A DNA stretch of 64,000 bases. Origin: Neobacillus piezotolerans (lineage in GTDB: Bacteria; Bacillota; Bacilli; Bacillales; Cytobacillaceae). The stretch is taken from positions 1-64,000 of the forward strand of contig NZ_QNQT01000010.1 in assembly GCF_003362805.1 (NCBI RefSeq), written 5' to 3'. The stretch's first letter is position 1; the number at the start of each line of letters is the position of its first letter. Shown in pieces: positions 53,029 through 64,000 of the stretch. The notes beneath the pieces were generated by a model. That model had not been told where the DNA came from. It was given only the letters and a program-made list of their open reading frames with translations, and ran no database searches. The position numbers and the translations under genes are program-made.

Positions 53029-54384
53029 TTAAACGATCGCTTCCTTTATAGGAGCCTCATCGTCTTCCATCACACGAACAAATTGGCCTTCATTATATGG
53101 ATAGCCGGCCTTCTCAATTTTGACTTTCACAATTTTTCCAACAAAATCCTCGGAAGCAGGGAATACAACTTTCAGATAGTTGTCGGTATAGCCAACATAC
53201 AATCCGGATTTGCCGCCTTCCTTGAATTCCTCTTCAGGAATCACTTCAAGCACTTCCCCTTCAAATTGTGACGCATATTCCTTGGCAAGCTGGTCGGATA
53301 GGGAAATCAGGCGATGGACGCGCTCATTTTTCACCTCTTCATCAACCTGATCCTCCATACGCGCGGCAGGCGTACCTGTGCGCTTGGAGTATGGGAATAC
53401 GTGAAGTTCGGAAAATTTATGCTTTTCGATAAAATTGTACGTATCCATGAACTCCTCTTCTGTTTCACCCGGGAAACCGACGATGACATCGGATGTAACA
53501 GCAAGGCCTGGAAGTGCTTCCTTCAAACGGTCAAGCCGCTCTCCGAAAAATTCCATCGTATATTTCCTGCGCATCCGTTTCAAAACGGTGTCGGAACCGG
53601 ATTGAAGCGGGATATGCAGGTGCCGGACGACAAGCTTCGAATCATTGATTACCTGGATGACTTCGTCTGTAATCTGGCTTGCTTCAATCGAAGATATGCG
53701 AAGGCGCTTCAACCCTTTAACCTCGGCTTCAAGATCCCTGAGCAGGGCAGCCAGATTATAATCCTTCAGGTCTTCGCCGTAGCCCCCGGTATGGATGCCG
53801 GTCAGGACGATTTCCTTATAACCGGCATCGACGAGCTGCTGCGCTTGGCGGATGACTTCCTTCGGATCCCGTGACCTCATAAGGCCTCGGGCCCACGGAA
53901 TAATGCAAAAGGTGCAGAAGTTGTTGCAGCCCTCCTGGATTTTCAACGATGCGCGCGTCCTGTCGGTAAATGCGGGAACATCCAGCTCCTCATAGACCCG
54001 GTTTTTCATGATATTGCGGACGCCGTTGATCGGCTGCCGCTCTTCCTTGTACTGGGCGATGTAGTCCAGCATCTTTACGCGGTCCTGTGTACCGACAACG
54101 ATATCCACACCCGGAATCGCCATGATTTCAGCAGGTGATGTCTGGGCGTAGCAGCCTGTGACGCAGATGACGGCATCCGGGTTCTTCCTGATCGCCCTGC
54201 GGATAACCTGGCGGCTTTTTTTATCGCCAGTGTTCGTGACCGTGCAAGTATTGATTATATATACATCAGAAGAAGACTCGAATTCAACACGTTCGTAGCC
54301 TTCCTGTTTGAACAATTGCCAAATTGCTTCAGTTTCATAGTGGTTCACCTTGCATCCAAGAGTATGAAACGCGACTGTAGGCAT
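53029..54384 (-). CDS. mtaB: tRNA t6A37 methylthiotransferase MtaB
   Basis: Radical-SAM enzyme converting t6A37 to ms2t6A37 in tRNA. The UPF0004 domain has CKVNHYE, NTCTVTN and VTGCYAQ (three cluster cysteines). The radical-SAM site is EGCNNFCTFCIIPWARG, and the C-terminal TRAM domain ends GQFVRVMEDD. 451 aa matches B. subtilis YqeV. It follows rsmE by six bases. Confidence 0.96.
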   Translation of the reverse strand: MPTVAFHTLGCKVNHYETEAIWQLFKQEGYERVEFESSSDVYIINTCTVTNTGDKKSRQVIRRAIRKNPDAVICVTGCYAQTSPAEIMAIPGVDIVVGTQDRVKMLDYIAQYKEERQPINGVRNIMKNRVYEELDVPAFTDRTRASLKIQEGCNNFCTFCIIPWARGLMRSRDPKEVIRQAQQLVDAGYKEIVLTGIHTGGYGEDLKDYNLAALLRDLEAEVKGLKRLRISSIEASQITDEVIQVINDSKLVVRHLHIPLQSGSDTVLKRMRRKYTMEFFGERLDRLKEALPGLAVTSDVIVGFPGETEEEFMDTYNFIEKHKFSELHVFPYSKRTGTPAARMEDQVDEEVKNERVHRLISLSDQLAKEYASQFEGEVLEVIPEEEFKEGGKSGLYVGYTDNYLKVVFPASEDFVGKIVKVKIEKAGYPYNEGQFVRVMEDDEAPIKEAIV

Positions 54385-54390
54385 GTAAAC

Positions 54391-55137
54391 TCACCTCATT
54401 AATTCTAAATGATAGGATATCGCCGCCAGCGCATAGAGCGGAGCGGTTTCCGTCCTTAATATTCTCGGTCCAAGACCACATAGCTTAAAACCATGTTCCT
54501 TCAGAAGATAAACTTCCCCCTCGGAAAGCCCTCCCTCCGGCCCAAAAATCATCAGCAGGGAATCTCCCGGAGCCATTTTAGAAAGAGTATCGGAGAACAC
54601 GGATGCTTCCCCGGCCCTGCTCTCTTCTTCATAAGCGACGAGCTTTGCATCATACGTTTCTGATTCCGTGAGCAGTGCGCGAAAATCCACCGGGGCCAAA
54701 ACCTCAGGCAAAATGTTGCGGTGTGATTGTTCGGCGGCTTCCTTGGCGATTTTTTGCCACCGTTCAGCCTTCTTGCCCGATTTTTTTTCGTCCAGCTTCA
54801 CGACGGAGCGCGCGGCGGCAAATGGTATGAACTTGTGCGCACCCATTTCTGTACCCTTTTGGATAATCCATTCAAGCTTGTCCCCTTTCGGAAGCCCGCT
54901 TGCGATCGCCACGCGGATAGGAAGCTCAGTTGTTCCATCATTCCATTTTACAACGTCCGCGGCTATCGTTTCACCGGTAATTTCTGCAATTTTACATACA
55001 GCGCTCCTTCCGCCGGGGCCAACACAAATAATTTGATCCCCTTCCCCCATCCGCATAACCTTCACGATGTGGAAACGGTCATCCCCTTCAAGAATGAAAC
55101 GGTTCTGTTCCATTTTTTCAACAAAATAGCGCTGCAC
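54391..55137 (-). CDS. rsmE: 16S rRNA (uracil(1498)-N3)-methyltransferase RsmE
   Basis: SPOUT-class methyltransferase acting on U1498 of 16S rRNA. An N-terminal PUA-like domain (QRYFVEKMEQNRFILEGDDRFHIVKVMRMGEGDQI) precedes the trefoil-knot SAM site (MIFGPEGGLSEGEV, CGLGPRILRTETAPL). About 248 aa. GTG start at 55137 behind GAGGGG; a GTG three codons earlier overlaps the ribosome binding site. Confidence 0.95.
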   Translation of the reverse strand: MQRYFVEKMEQNRFILEGDDRFHIVKVMRMGEGDQIICVGPGGRSAVCKIAEITGETIAADVVKWNDGTTELPIRVAIASGLPKGDKLEWIIQKGTEMGAHKFIPFAAARSVVKLDEKKSGKKAERWQKIAKEAAEQSHRNILPEVLAPVDFRALLTESETYDAKLVAYEEESRAGEASVFSDTLSKMAPGDSLLMIFGPEGGLSEGEVYLLKEHGFKLCGLGPRILRTETAPLYALAAISYHLELMR

Positions 55138-55319
55138 GAGAAGCACCCCTCTGTAAGCAATATTTCTATTTTACTAAAAGTTTCTAGCAAAGTCACTTTA
55201 TTTTGAGTGATTTATGGAGTTTTAATTGTTGTGAAATTCAGATATCTGGTAATCCAGTCCTAATAATTTTCCGTTCTGCGTCTTACCATGGGGCATCTTT
55301 GGACGAATAGTTCCCGTAA

Positions 55320-55353
55320 TAAAAAAAGCATCCGCCTGGTGAGCGGACGCCTA
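55320..55353 (-). terminator. Terminator after prmA
   Basis: Minus strand GGCGTCCGC, TCACCA, GGCGGATGC then six T. It cuts prmA from rsmE; the 217-base gap holds little else than AT-rich DNA likely to contain the rsmE promoter. Confidence 0.8.
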
Positions 55354-55363
55354 AAGCTAAAAA

Positions 55364-56305
55364 TTATTTCTTTTGGGCGATAATCGCAACCCAGTCTTCC
55401 ATTAAAATTGTTTCCACTATTGAAAAACCTTCGTTTATGATAGCATCCTTGACCAAATCTTTTTTAGCCTGAATGATTCCTGAAGCGATGAAAGTGCCTC
55501 CCGGCTTTACAACACGGGCCACATCTTCAGTAAACCGTAAAATGACTTCGGCAAGAATATTGGCGACAATGACATCAGCTGAATGATCTTCTATACCGTC
55601 AAGAAGGTTGTTCTGGGCAACCGACACCTTCTCCTGGACCTTATTCAGCTTAATATTCAGCTTCGCGGATTTAACAGCCACTTCGTCAAGGTCGTATGCC
55701 CTGATATTAGCAGCGCCAAGTAAAGCGGCTGCTATGCTCAGCACTCCCGAACCAGTGCCCACATCGATCACTTCATCCCCTGCTTTTACAGTTCGTTCGA
55801 GCGCCTGGATGCACATTACAGTCGTTGGATGGGTTCCCGTACCGAAAGCCATCCCCGGGTCAAGTTCAATAATCAATTCATCGCTACTGACAGGGGTATA
55901 ATCCTCCCAGGTCGGAACAACCGTGAACCGCTCGGAAATTTTCACGGGATTATAGTACTTTTTCCAGGCGGTAGCCCATTCTTCCTCGTTCACTTCCGAT
56001 ATCGTGACTTTGTTTAACCCGATATCGATATCATGGATGATCAGATTATTGATTGATTCCTTAATGGCATCGACCGTCTCCCCAAGGAAACTGTTTACAG
56101 GAAGATATGCCTTTACGATAACACCTTCCTCAGGATAATCCTTTGGATCCAGCTGATAAATTTCCCCGAACTGGTCTTCCCGCTCTTTTATAAGCTCATA
56201 TGGGTCTTCAATGACAACCCCGCTTGCCCCAGCTTCGTGGAGTATATGGGAAATCGGTTCGACTGCTTCATTAGCCGTATGGATGCTGATTTCAGACCAT
56301 TTCAT
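55364..56305 (-). CDS. prmA: Ribosomal protein L11 methyltransferase PrmA
   Basis: SAM-dependent methyltransferase that trimethylates L11. An N-terminal substrate-binding domain is followed by motif [17 protein letters not shown], and VANILAEVI is the post-I NPF-like segment. [12 protein letters not shown] is the PrmA signature. 313 aa. It lies 16 bases after dnaJ, so it is part of the heat-shock transcript's distal end. Confidence 0.95.
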   Translation of the reverse strand: MKWSEISIHTANEAVEPISHILHEAGASGVVIEDPYELIKEREDQFGEIYQLDPKDYPEEGVIVKAYLPVNSFLGETVDAIKESINNLIIHDIDIGLNKVTISEVNEEEWATAWKKYYNPVKISERFTVVPTWEDYTPVSSDELIIELDPGMAFGTGTHPTTVMCIQALERTVKAGDEVIDVGTGSGVLSIAAALLGAANIRAYDLDEVAVKSAKLNIKLNKVQEKVSVAQNNLLDGIEDHSADVIVANILAEVILRFTEDVARVVKPGGTFIASGIIQAKKDLVKDAIINEGFSIVETILMEDWVAIIAQKK

Positions 56306-56321
56306 CTTGCCTGCCCCACTC

Positions 56322-57458
56322 TCAATCGCCTTTAAAGGCGCGTTTTACTTTTGAAAAAAAGCTTTCTTCATGCTCACCCAGCGGCACATTTCCGCTCATT
56401 TCCGCGAATTCGCGGAGCAACTGTTTTTGTTTGTCAGTCAGTTTTGTCGGTGTGATAATCCTGACAATCACATGCTGGTCGCCTGTCCCGTAGCCCCTGA
56501 CATTCGGAATCCCTTTGCCGCGCAGGCGGAATTTCGTTCCGGTTTGCGTGCCTGCGGGGATTTTAAGCTTGACTTTTCCGTGCAGCGTCGGGACTTCAAT
56601 TTCATCTCCAAGCGAAGCCTGAACAAACGTCAATGGCATTTCACAATAAACATCATCGCCATCCCGCTCGAAAAACTCATGCGGCTTAACATGGAAAACA
56701 ACATATAAATCCCCTGGAGGCCCTCCATTAACACCGGCTTCCCCCTGGCCAGACATCCTTAGCTGCTGCCCATCATCAATCCCGGCCGGGATTTTGACAT
56801 TGATTTTTCTCCGTTTTCTTACTTTTCCTTCGCCCCCGCATGTAGTGCACTTATGCTTGATTTCCTTTCCAGTTCCATTGCAGTAGGAACAAACCCTGCG
56901 GTTAACGATGCGGCCAAATGGCGTATTTTGTTCCACATTGAGCTGGCCCGTTCCATGGCAGTGGCCGCATGTTTCCGGATGCGTCCCCGGTTTCGCGCCA
57001 GAACCATGGCACGTCCCGCATGTTTCATCACGCGGAATTTCAATTTCAGCCTCTTTTCCGAAAGCGGCTTCCTCAAATGTCACTGACATTGTATATTGAA
57101 GGTCCGCGCCCTGCCTTGGTGCATTTGGGTCGCGCCTTCTTGCTGCTCCGCCGCCAAAAAAGGAATTGAATATATCTTCAAAACCGCCAAAGCCTCCACC
57201 AAAATCAGCTCCGCCTCCAAAACCGCCAAATCCCTGGTTCGGATCGGTATGCCCAAACTGGTCATAGTGGGCGCGCTGTTGGTCGTCGCTGAGCGTTTCA
57301 TATGCCTCTTTTACTTCCTTAAATTTCTCATCGGCATCAGGTTCCTTGTTTACATCAGGATGAAGCTGCTTGGAAAGCTTACGGTATGCCTTTTTAATTT
57401 CATCCTTTGAGGCACCCTTCCCGACCCCAAGTACTTCATAGTAATCCCTTTTGCTCAT
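56322..57458 (-). CDS. dnaJ: Chaperone DnaJ
   Basis: Hsp40 co-chaperone of DnaK. J domain with HPD (KQLHPDVN), a Gly/Phe-rich stretch at about residues 75-110 ([16 protein letters not shown]), four CxxCxGxG zinc repeats ([32 protein letters not shown]) and C-terminal substrate domains. 378 aa. It is separated from dnaK by a terminator and a repeat, an unusual 361-base gap. Confidence 0.97.
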   Translation of the reverse strand: MSKRDYYEVLGVGKGASKDEIKKAYRKLSKQLHPDVNKEPDADEKFKEVKEAYETLSDDQQRAHYDQFGHTDPNQGFGGFGGGADFGGGFGGFEDIFNSFFGGGAARRRDPNAPRQGADLQYTMSVTFEEAAFGKEAEIEIPRDETCGTCHGSGAKPGTHPETCGHCHGTGQLNVEQNTPFGRIVNRRVCSYCNGTGKEIKHKCTTCGGEGKVRKRRKINVKIPAGIDDGQQLRMSGQGEAGVNGGPPGDLYVVFHVKPHEFFERDGDDVYCEMPLTFVQASLGDEIEVPTLHGKVKLKIPAGTQTGTKFRLRGKGIPNVRGYGTGDQHVIVRIITPTKLTDKQKQLLREFAEMSGNVPLGEHEESFFSKVKRAFKGD

Positions 57459-57556
57459 CTAACCACTCCCGAAAAATCTCACATAAAAATAATTGTAGCA
57501 TTCGCATGGATGTTAAACAATATTAAGATATTGCATCGGCCAAGCTTTCCACAGAA

Positions 57557-57592
57557 AAAGTCAAAGCCGGATAATGTGACTTTGACTTTTCC
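57557..57592 (-). terminator. Terminator between dnaK and dnaJ
   Basis: Minus strand AAAGTCAAAG, loop of about 13 bases, CTTTGACTTTTT. It would lower dnaJ and prmA transcription relative to dnaK. Confidence 0.75.
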
Positions 57593-57645
57593 ATGTAAAG
57601 AGGAACCTCATGTCGAGACCCTTGCTTTTCTATTGTTTAGTAACA

Positions 57646-57819
57646 GGCGCTAAACGGCCGCCTTCGCTTTTCTTTGTCCAGCTACGGCGGCCAGCGCCTT
57701 GTGTACTTCGGTCTCCTCCTTACGATAAGTCAACATCGGTTCACTCCGTTCACCGTGTTTCCTTTATCTCGTTCGGAGCCCTCCAGTCAATACGGCGCTA
57801 AACGGCCGCCTTCGCTTTT

Positions 57820-57821
<2 letters not shown>
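57646..57821. repeat. Intergenic repeat element with 28-bp direct repeats, between dnaK and dnaJ
   Basis: A 28-base sequence beginning GGCGCTAAACGGCC occurs identically at 57646-57673 and 57794-57821. The first copy also pairs with 57686-57698 (GGCGGCCAGCGCC), forming a GC-rich hairpin with a small bulge. The second copy runs into the dnaK stop codon (57820-57822). The base composition differs from its surroundings. It resembles the hairpin-forming intergenic repeats common in Bacillus genomes, a family assignment from memory. Confidence 0.8.
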
Positions 57822-59676
<1,855 letters not shown>

Positions 59677-59696
59677 CTATATATGTAGATGGGCAA

Positions 59697-60254
59697 TTAT
59701 TGATTGACCTTCACCATGGAATGCCGGATTACCCTATCCTTTAGCAAATACCCCTTTTGAAATTCTTCAACCACTGAATTCGGGCTGAAGGAATCATCTT
59801 CCACCTGCATGACTGCCTGATGGAAATGCGGGTCGAAAGGCTTGCCTACAGCTTCGATCGGCTCGAGCCCTTCCTTTTTCAGGGCATCCAATAATCCCCT
59901 GTAGACCATTTCCATTCCCTGCATGAGGGATTTCGCATGTTCGCCTTCGACTTCCATGTTCAAGGCACGTTCAAAATTGTCCAATGTAGGAAGGATATCT
60001 GAAATAAGGCTTTGAGCCCGGTATTTTTCTGCTGCTTCGGAATCCAGCTTCACACGGCGCCGGTAGTTGTCAAAATCGGCCTGAAGCCTAAAGTAACGAT
60101 TTTCAGCTTCCGCCAGCTTCTGTTCAAGCTCCGCTGCCCTATCTGTTTCCACTTCGGTTTCTACGCTTTCTGCCGTAATTTCTTCTCCTGCGATGGCCTC
60201 TTCCGGTTCCATTTCAGGTACCTGGCTTTCAGCATTCTTTTTTTCGTCAGTCAA
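59697..60254 (-). CDS. grpE: Nucleotide exchange factor GrpE
   Basis: Releases ADP from DnaK. An acidic N-terminus ([23 protein letters not shown]), then a long dimer coiled-coil ([19 protein letters not shown]), then the beta domain ([12 protein letters not shown]). I chose the TTG at 60254 with GGGAGGTG upstream; a GTG three codons earlier sits in that site. About 185 aa. 38 bases before dnaK. Confidence 0.94.
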   Translation of the reverse strand: MTDEKKNAESQVPEMEPEEAIAGEEITAESVETEVETDRAAELEQKLAEAENRYFRLQADFDNYRRRVKLDSEAAEKYRAQSLISDILPTLDNFERALNMEVEGEHAKSLMQGMEMVYRGLLDALKKEGLEPIEAVGKPFDPHFHQAVMQVEDDSFSPNSVVEEFQKGYLLKDRVIRHSMVKVNQ

Positions 60255-60347
60255 ATTACTCACCTCCCTCAAAGGGACAGCCCACCACATGAAAAAGGGG
60301 CGGACCATCCAGTGGGCATTTCCGCCCCATACTCAATATTTCCACTG

Positions 60348-61379
60348 CTATTTTGTTTGATACAGCCTTGTCAGCGCAGCCGATAAATCCCGGCTCATAA
60401 TTTTCAGGAGGCTGACAACCCGTGAATACTCCATCCTTGTCGGTCCGAGGATGGCGATGTTCCCAAGCTTTTCATCACCCATGGCATAGGTCGCCGTAAT
60501 CAGGCTGCAATTTTCCATGGCGGTGTTGTCATTTTCACGGCCAATCCTGATCGTAATCCCGGCCGGGCTTTTCTTAATCAACTCATAAACGGGCTGTTCC
60601 TGCTCGATCATGGTCATGAGCGTCCTGATTTTTGCAATATCGTTGAATTCCGGCTGGCTGAGAATATTCGCCTTTCCGCCAAAAAACAGCTTTTCGCTAA
60701 CCGGCATATCGAATGTATCCGTGATCATCAGGAGCATGCTGTCATAGTTGCTTATGTGCTGGCGGAGAAGGACCGCAACCTCTTTGTAAAGTTTATCCCT
60801 GATTTCAGGAAGCGGAACGCCGGAAAGCCTTTCATTAAGGATGTTGACCATTTTTTCAAGTTCGGAGGCATCCACGGATGGAGGCAAGTGAACCATTTTA
60901 TTTTCGACATGGCCGGTATCGGTGACGATAATGGCGATGGCGGTCTCTTTGTTCAAAGGGACAATCTGAATCTTTTTTAGCTTGTTTTCCTCAACGGCTG
61001 GGCCAAGCATGATCGAAGTATAGCTTGTCATTTCGGAAAGAATCATCGCCGACCTTTGTATGATTTTCTCCATTTCAAAGATTCTTTCGGCAAAAATCGA
61101 TCTAATCATCGAGAGATCCTTCTCGGTAATCGCCTGCGGAGACAATAAATGGTCCACATAATAGCGATATCCCCTTTCCGATGGAACCCGGCCCGAAGAT
61201 GTATGGGTCTTTTCAATAAAGCCCAACTCTTCAAGGTCAGCCATTTCATTCCGGATTGTGGCCGAGCTGAAAGAAATCTCCCCTTTTTTTGACAAGCTTC
61301 TCGAGCCGACAGGCTGCGCTGATCGGATGAATTCGTCAATAATAACCTGAAGTATTAGCAACTGGCGTTCTGTTAACAA
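60348..61379 (-). CDS. hrcA: Heat-shock repressor HrcA
   Basis: Represses CIRCE-controlled genes (dnaK and groE operons), with activity maintained by GroEL. A winged HTH ([21 protein letters not shown] ... [19 protein letters not shown]) and a GAF-like dimer domain. 343 aa. It starts with TTG behind AGGGGTGA, as in B. subtilis. Its own promoter overlaps a CIRCE, so it is autoregulated. Confidence 0.97.
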   Translation of the reverse strand: MLTERQLLILQVIIDEFIRSAQPVGSRSLSKKGEISFSSATIRNEMADLEELGFIEKTHTSSGRVPSERGYRYYVDHLLSPQAITEKDLSMIRSIFAERIFEMEKIIQRSAMILSEMTSYTSIMLGPAVEENKLKKIQIVPLNKETAIAIIVTDTGHVENKMVHLPPSVDASELEKMVNILNERLSGVPLPEIRDKLYKEVAVLLRQHISNYDSMLLMITDTFDMPVSEKLFFGGKANILSQPEFNDIAKIRTLMTMIEQEQPVYELIKKSPAGITIRIGRENDNTAMENCSLITATYAMGDEKLGNIAILGPTRMEYSRVVSLLKIMSRDLSAALTRLYQTK

Positions 61380-61394
61380 CGTTCATCACCCCTG

Positions 61395-61421
61395 TTAGCA
61401 CTCATTTAACCCGAGTGCTAA
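61395..61421 (-). promoter_or_regulatory. CIRCE operator of the hrcA-grpE-dnaK operon
   Basis: TTAGCACTC, nine bases, GAGTGCTAA: an exact match to the HrcA-binding CIRCE consensus, 16 bases before the hrcA start codon. Confidence 0.98.
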
Positions 61422-61431
61422 TTCTACTAAT

Positions 61432-61460
61432 AAAGTATCAAAATGGCCCATTTGTGTCAA
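61432..61460 (-). promoter_or_regulatory. SigA promoter of the dnaK operon
   Basis: TTGACA (61455-61460), 17 bases, TACTTT (61432-61437); CIRCE lies 10 bases downstream, covering the likely transcription start. Confidence 0.8.
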
Positions 61461-61482
61461 TCATTAAGAATCAAAAAGATGG

Positions 61483-62643
61483 TCAATCTTTCATTAAAAA
61501 CGACTGGAAAACCTCATTCCCCAACATCCTTCCTTTGCGTGTCAGGCGGATGGAAATCCCGTCATCTTCAATCAGGCCATTTTTCGACAAATGGTTGATT
61601 TGTCCTCGGAAAATGGCATCGGGGCTTTTCCCGTATTTTCTTTCGAATACTTCTCTCTTGACCCCTTCAGCCATTCTAAGGCCAAGGAACATTTCCTCTT
61701 CCATCGCTTCCACATCTGTGACCTTGTTTTCTTCGAGAACAGGAAGCCTCCCTTCATCAAGAGCAGCCATATACCTATTCAGCGGCCCGATGTTTGAACG
61801 GCGCGCTTTCCCCAAGTAGCTGTGCGCCCCGGCTCCGAATCCATAATACTCTTCATTTTTCCAGTACGTCAGATTGTGTATGCTTTCATAGCCTTCTTTC
61901 GAAAAATTGCTAATCTCATACTGCCGATAGCCATGCAAGGCCATTTCATCCATCAGCAGCTCATACATCGCAGCTTCAACATCCTCTCCAGGAAGCGGCA
62001 GCTTTCCTTTTCTCATCAAATTATAAAAAACCGTCTTCGGCTCAATGATGAGGGAATACCCGGAAAAATGGGGAAGTCCAAGGGAAAGCGCCTCGGATAA
62101 CGTTTCCCTGAAATCTTCAAGCGTTTGCCCTGGAAGTGAATAGATTAAATCGATGGAAATATTTTCAAAACCAGCCTTTTTGGCATCTTCCACCGTTTTG
62201 TATACATCCTTCGCCCTGTGGCTCCGCCCTATTTTCTCGAGCAACGCGTCGTTAAAGGACTGGACGCCAAGGCTAAGCCTGTTTACGCCATTATTTTTAA
62301 GAATGGTTAGCTTTTCATAGGAAAGGTCGCCGGGATTCCCTTCAAACGTATACTCAATTTCCCTGGCTCTCGGCAAATGGGCGTTAATGGTTTTGCATAG
62401 CTTTTCCAGCTGCAAATCGTTCAAGGCTGTAGGCGTGCCGCCTCCGACGAATATGCTTTTCATCGCCCCCGCGGGAAATTGTGCAAGCGTCAGGCCAACC
62501 TCCTCATCAAGGGCTTCCAGATATTCATTTACAGGCTGGCCCTGCAGGAAAAATTTATTAAAATCGCAGTAATGGCAAATATGCTGGCAAAATGGAATAT
62601 GGATATAGGCGGCGGTTGGCGCCGTATAACTCAAATGATTCAC
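61483..62643 (-). CDS. hemW: Radical-SAM heme chaperone HemW
   Basis: HemW is related to the oxygen-independent coproporphyrinogen oxidase HemN but acts as a heme-inserting chaperone. AYIHIPFCQHICHYCDFNKF carries C-x3-C-x2-C for the cluster and the HemW-type CDF ending. SIFVGGGTPTAL and FEGNPGDL follow; the C-terminal HemN-like domain is complete. About 386 aa. I chose GTG 62643 with GGAG eight bases upstream; the ATG at 62670 lacks a ribosome binding site. Confidence 0.92.
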   Translation of the reverse strand: MNHLSYTAPTAAYIHIPFCQHICHYCDFNKFFLQGQPVNEYLEALDEEVGLTLAQFPAGAMKSIFVGGGTPTALNDLQLEKLCKTINAHLPRAREIEYTFEGNPGDLSYEKLTILKNNGVNRLSLGVQSFNDALLEKIGRSHRAKDVYKTVEDAKKAGFENISIDLIYSLPGQTLEDFRETLSEALSLGLPHFSGYSLIIEPKTVFYNLMRKGKLPLPGEDVEAAMYELLMDEMALHGYRQYEISNFSKEGYESIHNLTYWKNEEYYGFGAGAHSYLGKARRSNIGPLNRYMAALDEGRLPVLEENKVTDVEAMEEEMFLGLRMAEGVKREVFERKYGKSPDAIFRGQINHLSKNGLIEDDGISIRLTRKGRMLGNEVFQSFLMKD

Positions 62644-62705
62644 GTTTATCACTCCAAAATAAAAAAACATATTAAACCATTATACTACAAGAGGACAAAA
62701 AAATA

Positions 62706-62740
62706 AGAAGCAGGAAACATAAGCTTCCCGCTTCTCTTCT
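62706..62740 (-). terminator. Terminator after the MFS gene
   Basis: Minus strand GAAGCGGGAA, loop, TTTCCTGCTTC then T-rich. It separates the MFS gene from hemW. Confidence 0.75.
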
Positions 62741-62771
62741 GTCTTTTATAAGGCTTATCTGCAAATGAGAT

Positions 62772-64000
62772 TTATTTCGCAGCCGCACCTTCAACGTTCG
62801 GCCTGTTATCTTCCCTGATGAACATAACAGAAATAAGGGCGATTGCAAGAAGGATACCCGCAAAATAGAATCCTGCGTTCAGTGTTCCTGTTTTGTCTGT
62901 AAGCCAGCCTGTAATATACGGAGCCAGTATGGAACCGCACATACCGATGAAGTTATATACCCCAAACGCCGTACCCAAAGCATGCTTAGGGGCATTGTCA
63001 GCAACAACGGCGACAAGGACTGGGTTGGTGCTAATTTTACCAAAGATACCGTAGCCGATTAGCGCAGCATAAAGGACATACATGCTGTCGAAGGCAACGA
63101 TCGAAACGATTGCAATGATTGAAAGTGGAATCATAACCAACAGGACCGGACGGCGTTTACCCATTCTGTCAGCAATCCAGCTGAACAGGATGGAACCCGG
63201 GATTGCTGCCCATGGAACTAAAGATGATACAACTGCTACTTCTGTTCCTTCAATTCCGCGGGCATGCTGCAGATAATAAGGAATCCAAGTAACAACAACG
63301 AAGAAAGCATAGATTGCACAGAAAATTGTAATGTAAGCGAAGATAAGGTTTCTGCTGAAGAGATCTTTAGCCTTTAACTTTTTGCCGCCATTTTCACTTG
63401 CTTTCTGCTCTGCTGTTTTTGGTTTGTCTTTAATGACCCACCACATGGCAAGGCCAATTAGCACGACTGGGATCGCAATAACATAGAATGGAGCTCTCCA
63501 GCTCATTCCAAGAGTATCAACCGTATAGCTGGAAATGAAATAACCTAATGACAAACCAAAAGCCATACCGCTGTTAATAATCGCGCTGCCCACAGTGATA
63601 TGCTTTGCCGGAATGGCTTCGGATGAAAGGCCATACTGAGGGCCGTAATAGAAACCTTGGAAAATCCCGACTAGCAGCCAGGCAAACATGAATGTTCCGA
63701 ATGTTGTCATTGAGCCTGTAACAGCTGCAAGGATACCGAAAAGGATAAAGCCTGGGACCAATACTTTTTTCTTGCCGATCTTATCTCCGAGAATCCCGGA
63801 AGGTACGTTCATTCCCGCATAGCCGATGAAGAAGATACTGCTAATTAATCCTAGCTGGGCCGCGGTTAAATTGAATTCTTGCTCGATATTTCCCATAATC
63901 GGGTTCAAAATTGCGCGTGTCGCATAGATCGCAATCCAGCCCAAGAAGAAAACCGTTACGATTTTAATCCAATAAGGAATACCCTTTTGGGAGGCTTCCG
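62772..64000 (-). CDS. MFS transporter, 5' end outside the window
   Basis: Major facilitator superfamily membrane protein, cut by the window edge: the frame stays open to base 64000 with GIPYWIKIVTVFFLGWIAI upstream of the apparent TTG start. It has about 12 hydrophobic segments. GDKIGKKKVLVPG is the loop 2-3 MFS motif, and ILFSWIADRMGKRRP is its repeat in the second half. RAILNPIMG and YGPQYGLSSEAIP resemble organophosphate or sugar-acid transporters, but the substrate cannot be fixed. B. subtilis has lepA, not a transporter, beside hemW. Confidence 0.85.
   Translation of the reverse strand, partial: EASQKGIPYWIKIVTVFFLGWIAIYATRAILNPIMGNIEQEFNLTAAQLGLISSIFFIGYAGMNVPSGILGDKIGKKKVLVPGFILFGILAAVTGSMTTFGTFMFAWLLVGIFQGFYYGPQYGLSSEAIPAKHITVGSAIINSGMAFGLSLGYFISSYTVDTLGMSWRAPFYVIAIPVVLIGLAMWWVIKDKPKTAEQKASENGGKKLKAKDLFSRNLIFAYITIFCAIYAFFVVVTWIPYYLQHARGIEGTEVAVVSSLVPWAAIPGSILFSWIADRMGKRRPVLLVMIPLSIIAIVSIVAFDSMYVLYAALIGYGIFGKISTNPVLVAVVADNAPKHALGTAFGVYNFIGMCGSILAPYITGWLTDKTGTLNAGFYFAGILLAIALISVMFIREDNRPNVEGAAAK

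Overview
The window is a compact chromosomal core segment of an endospore-forming member of the Bacillaceae (Firmicutes). Gene order follows the Bacillus subtilis yqgU-to-hemW stretch almost gene for gene. The signals are also Bacillus-like: strong Shine-Dalgarno sequences, SigA-type promoters, a CIRCE element, a T-box leader, a PhoP box array and sporulation genes (yqfC, yqfD). It is not B. subtilis itself. GlyRS is the single-chain type, phoU is present, cdd is missing, nfeD is short, and several genes are inserted (fnr, an acyl-CoA dehydrogenase, MFS transporters).

Layout. 1-8.4 kb: a lipoprotein, a LysM/M14 peptidoglycan peptidase, glucokinase, YqgQ, the rhomboid protease GluP, YqgO, a decayed lactate dehydrogenase remnant, a DUF92 protein, 5-formyl-THF cyclo-ligase, ribosomal protein L33 and an unrecognised protein. 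8.7-13.2 kb: the phosphate operon pstSCAB-phoU behind four PhoP half-sites. 13.3-20.5 kb: PBP2A-type transpeptidase, an MFS protein, superoxide dismutase, a B. subtilis-type Fnr, and small membrane or LysM proteins. 20.6-29.7 kb: ispG, a HAD nucleotidase, zur-znuBC zinc homeostasis, endonuclease IV, DEAD-box helicase CshB, VrrA-like YqfQ and ispH. 29.8-37.3 kb: yqfO, trmK, cytochrome c550, acyl-CoA dehydrogenase, and the macromolecular synthesis operon yqxD-dnaG-sigA. 37.6-42.7 kb: ppsR-ccpN (gluconeogenic control), T-box-glyS, recO, yqzL and era. 43-51.8 kb: dgkA, ybeY, pgpH, phoH, yqfD, yqfC, yqfB, floA, nfeD, yqeY and rpsU. 52-64 kb: a Na/Pi cotransporter-like protein, mtaB, rsmE, prmA, the CIRCE-controlled hrcA-grpE-dnaK-dnaJ operon, hemW, and an MFS transporter cut by the window end.

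Most genes lie on the minus strand in short operons closed by clear hairpin terminators. The main themes are phosphate and zinc starvation, translation and RNA modification, heat shock, membrane domains and cell envelope, and carbon-flux control. I see no tRNA or rRNA gene, CRISPR array, prophage or intact insertion sequence, and no obviously new multigene system.

The observations most worth following are these: a 20-bp hairpin that would bury the ribosome binding site of yqfC; an ldh pseudogene remnant; a dispersed-type repeat whose edge supplies the dnaK stop codon and separates dnaK from dnaJ; replacement of two-subunit GlyRS by an unrelated single-chain enzyme at the same locus with a T-box; and an unrecognised conserved-looking protein between rpmG and phoU. 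Family assignments come from reading the translated sequences and recalling family motifs. No database search was run.
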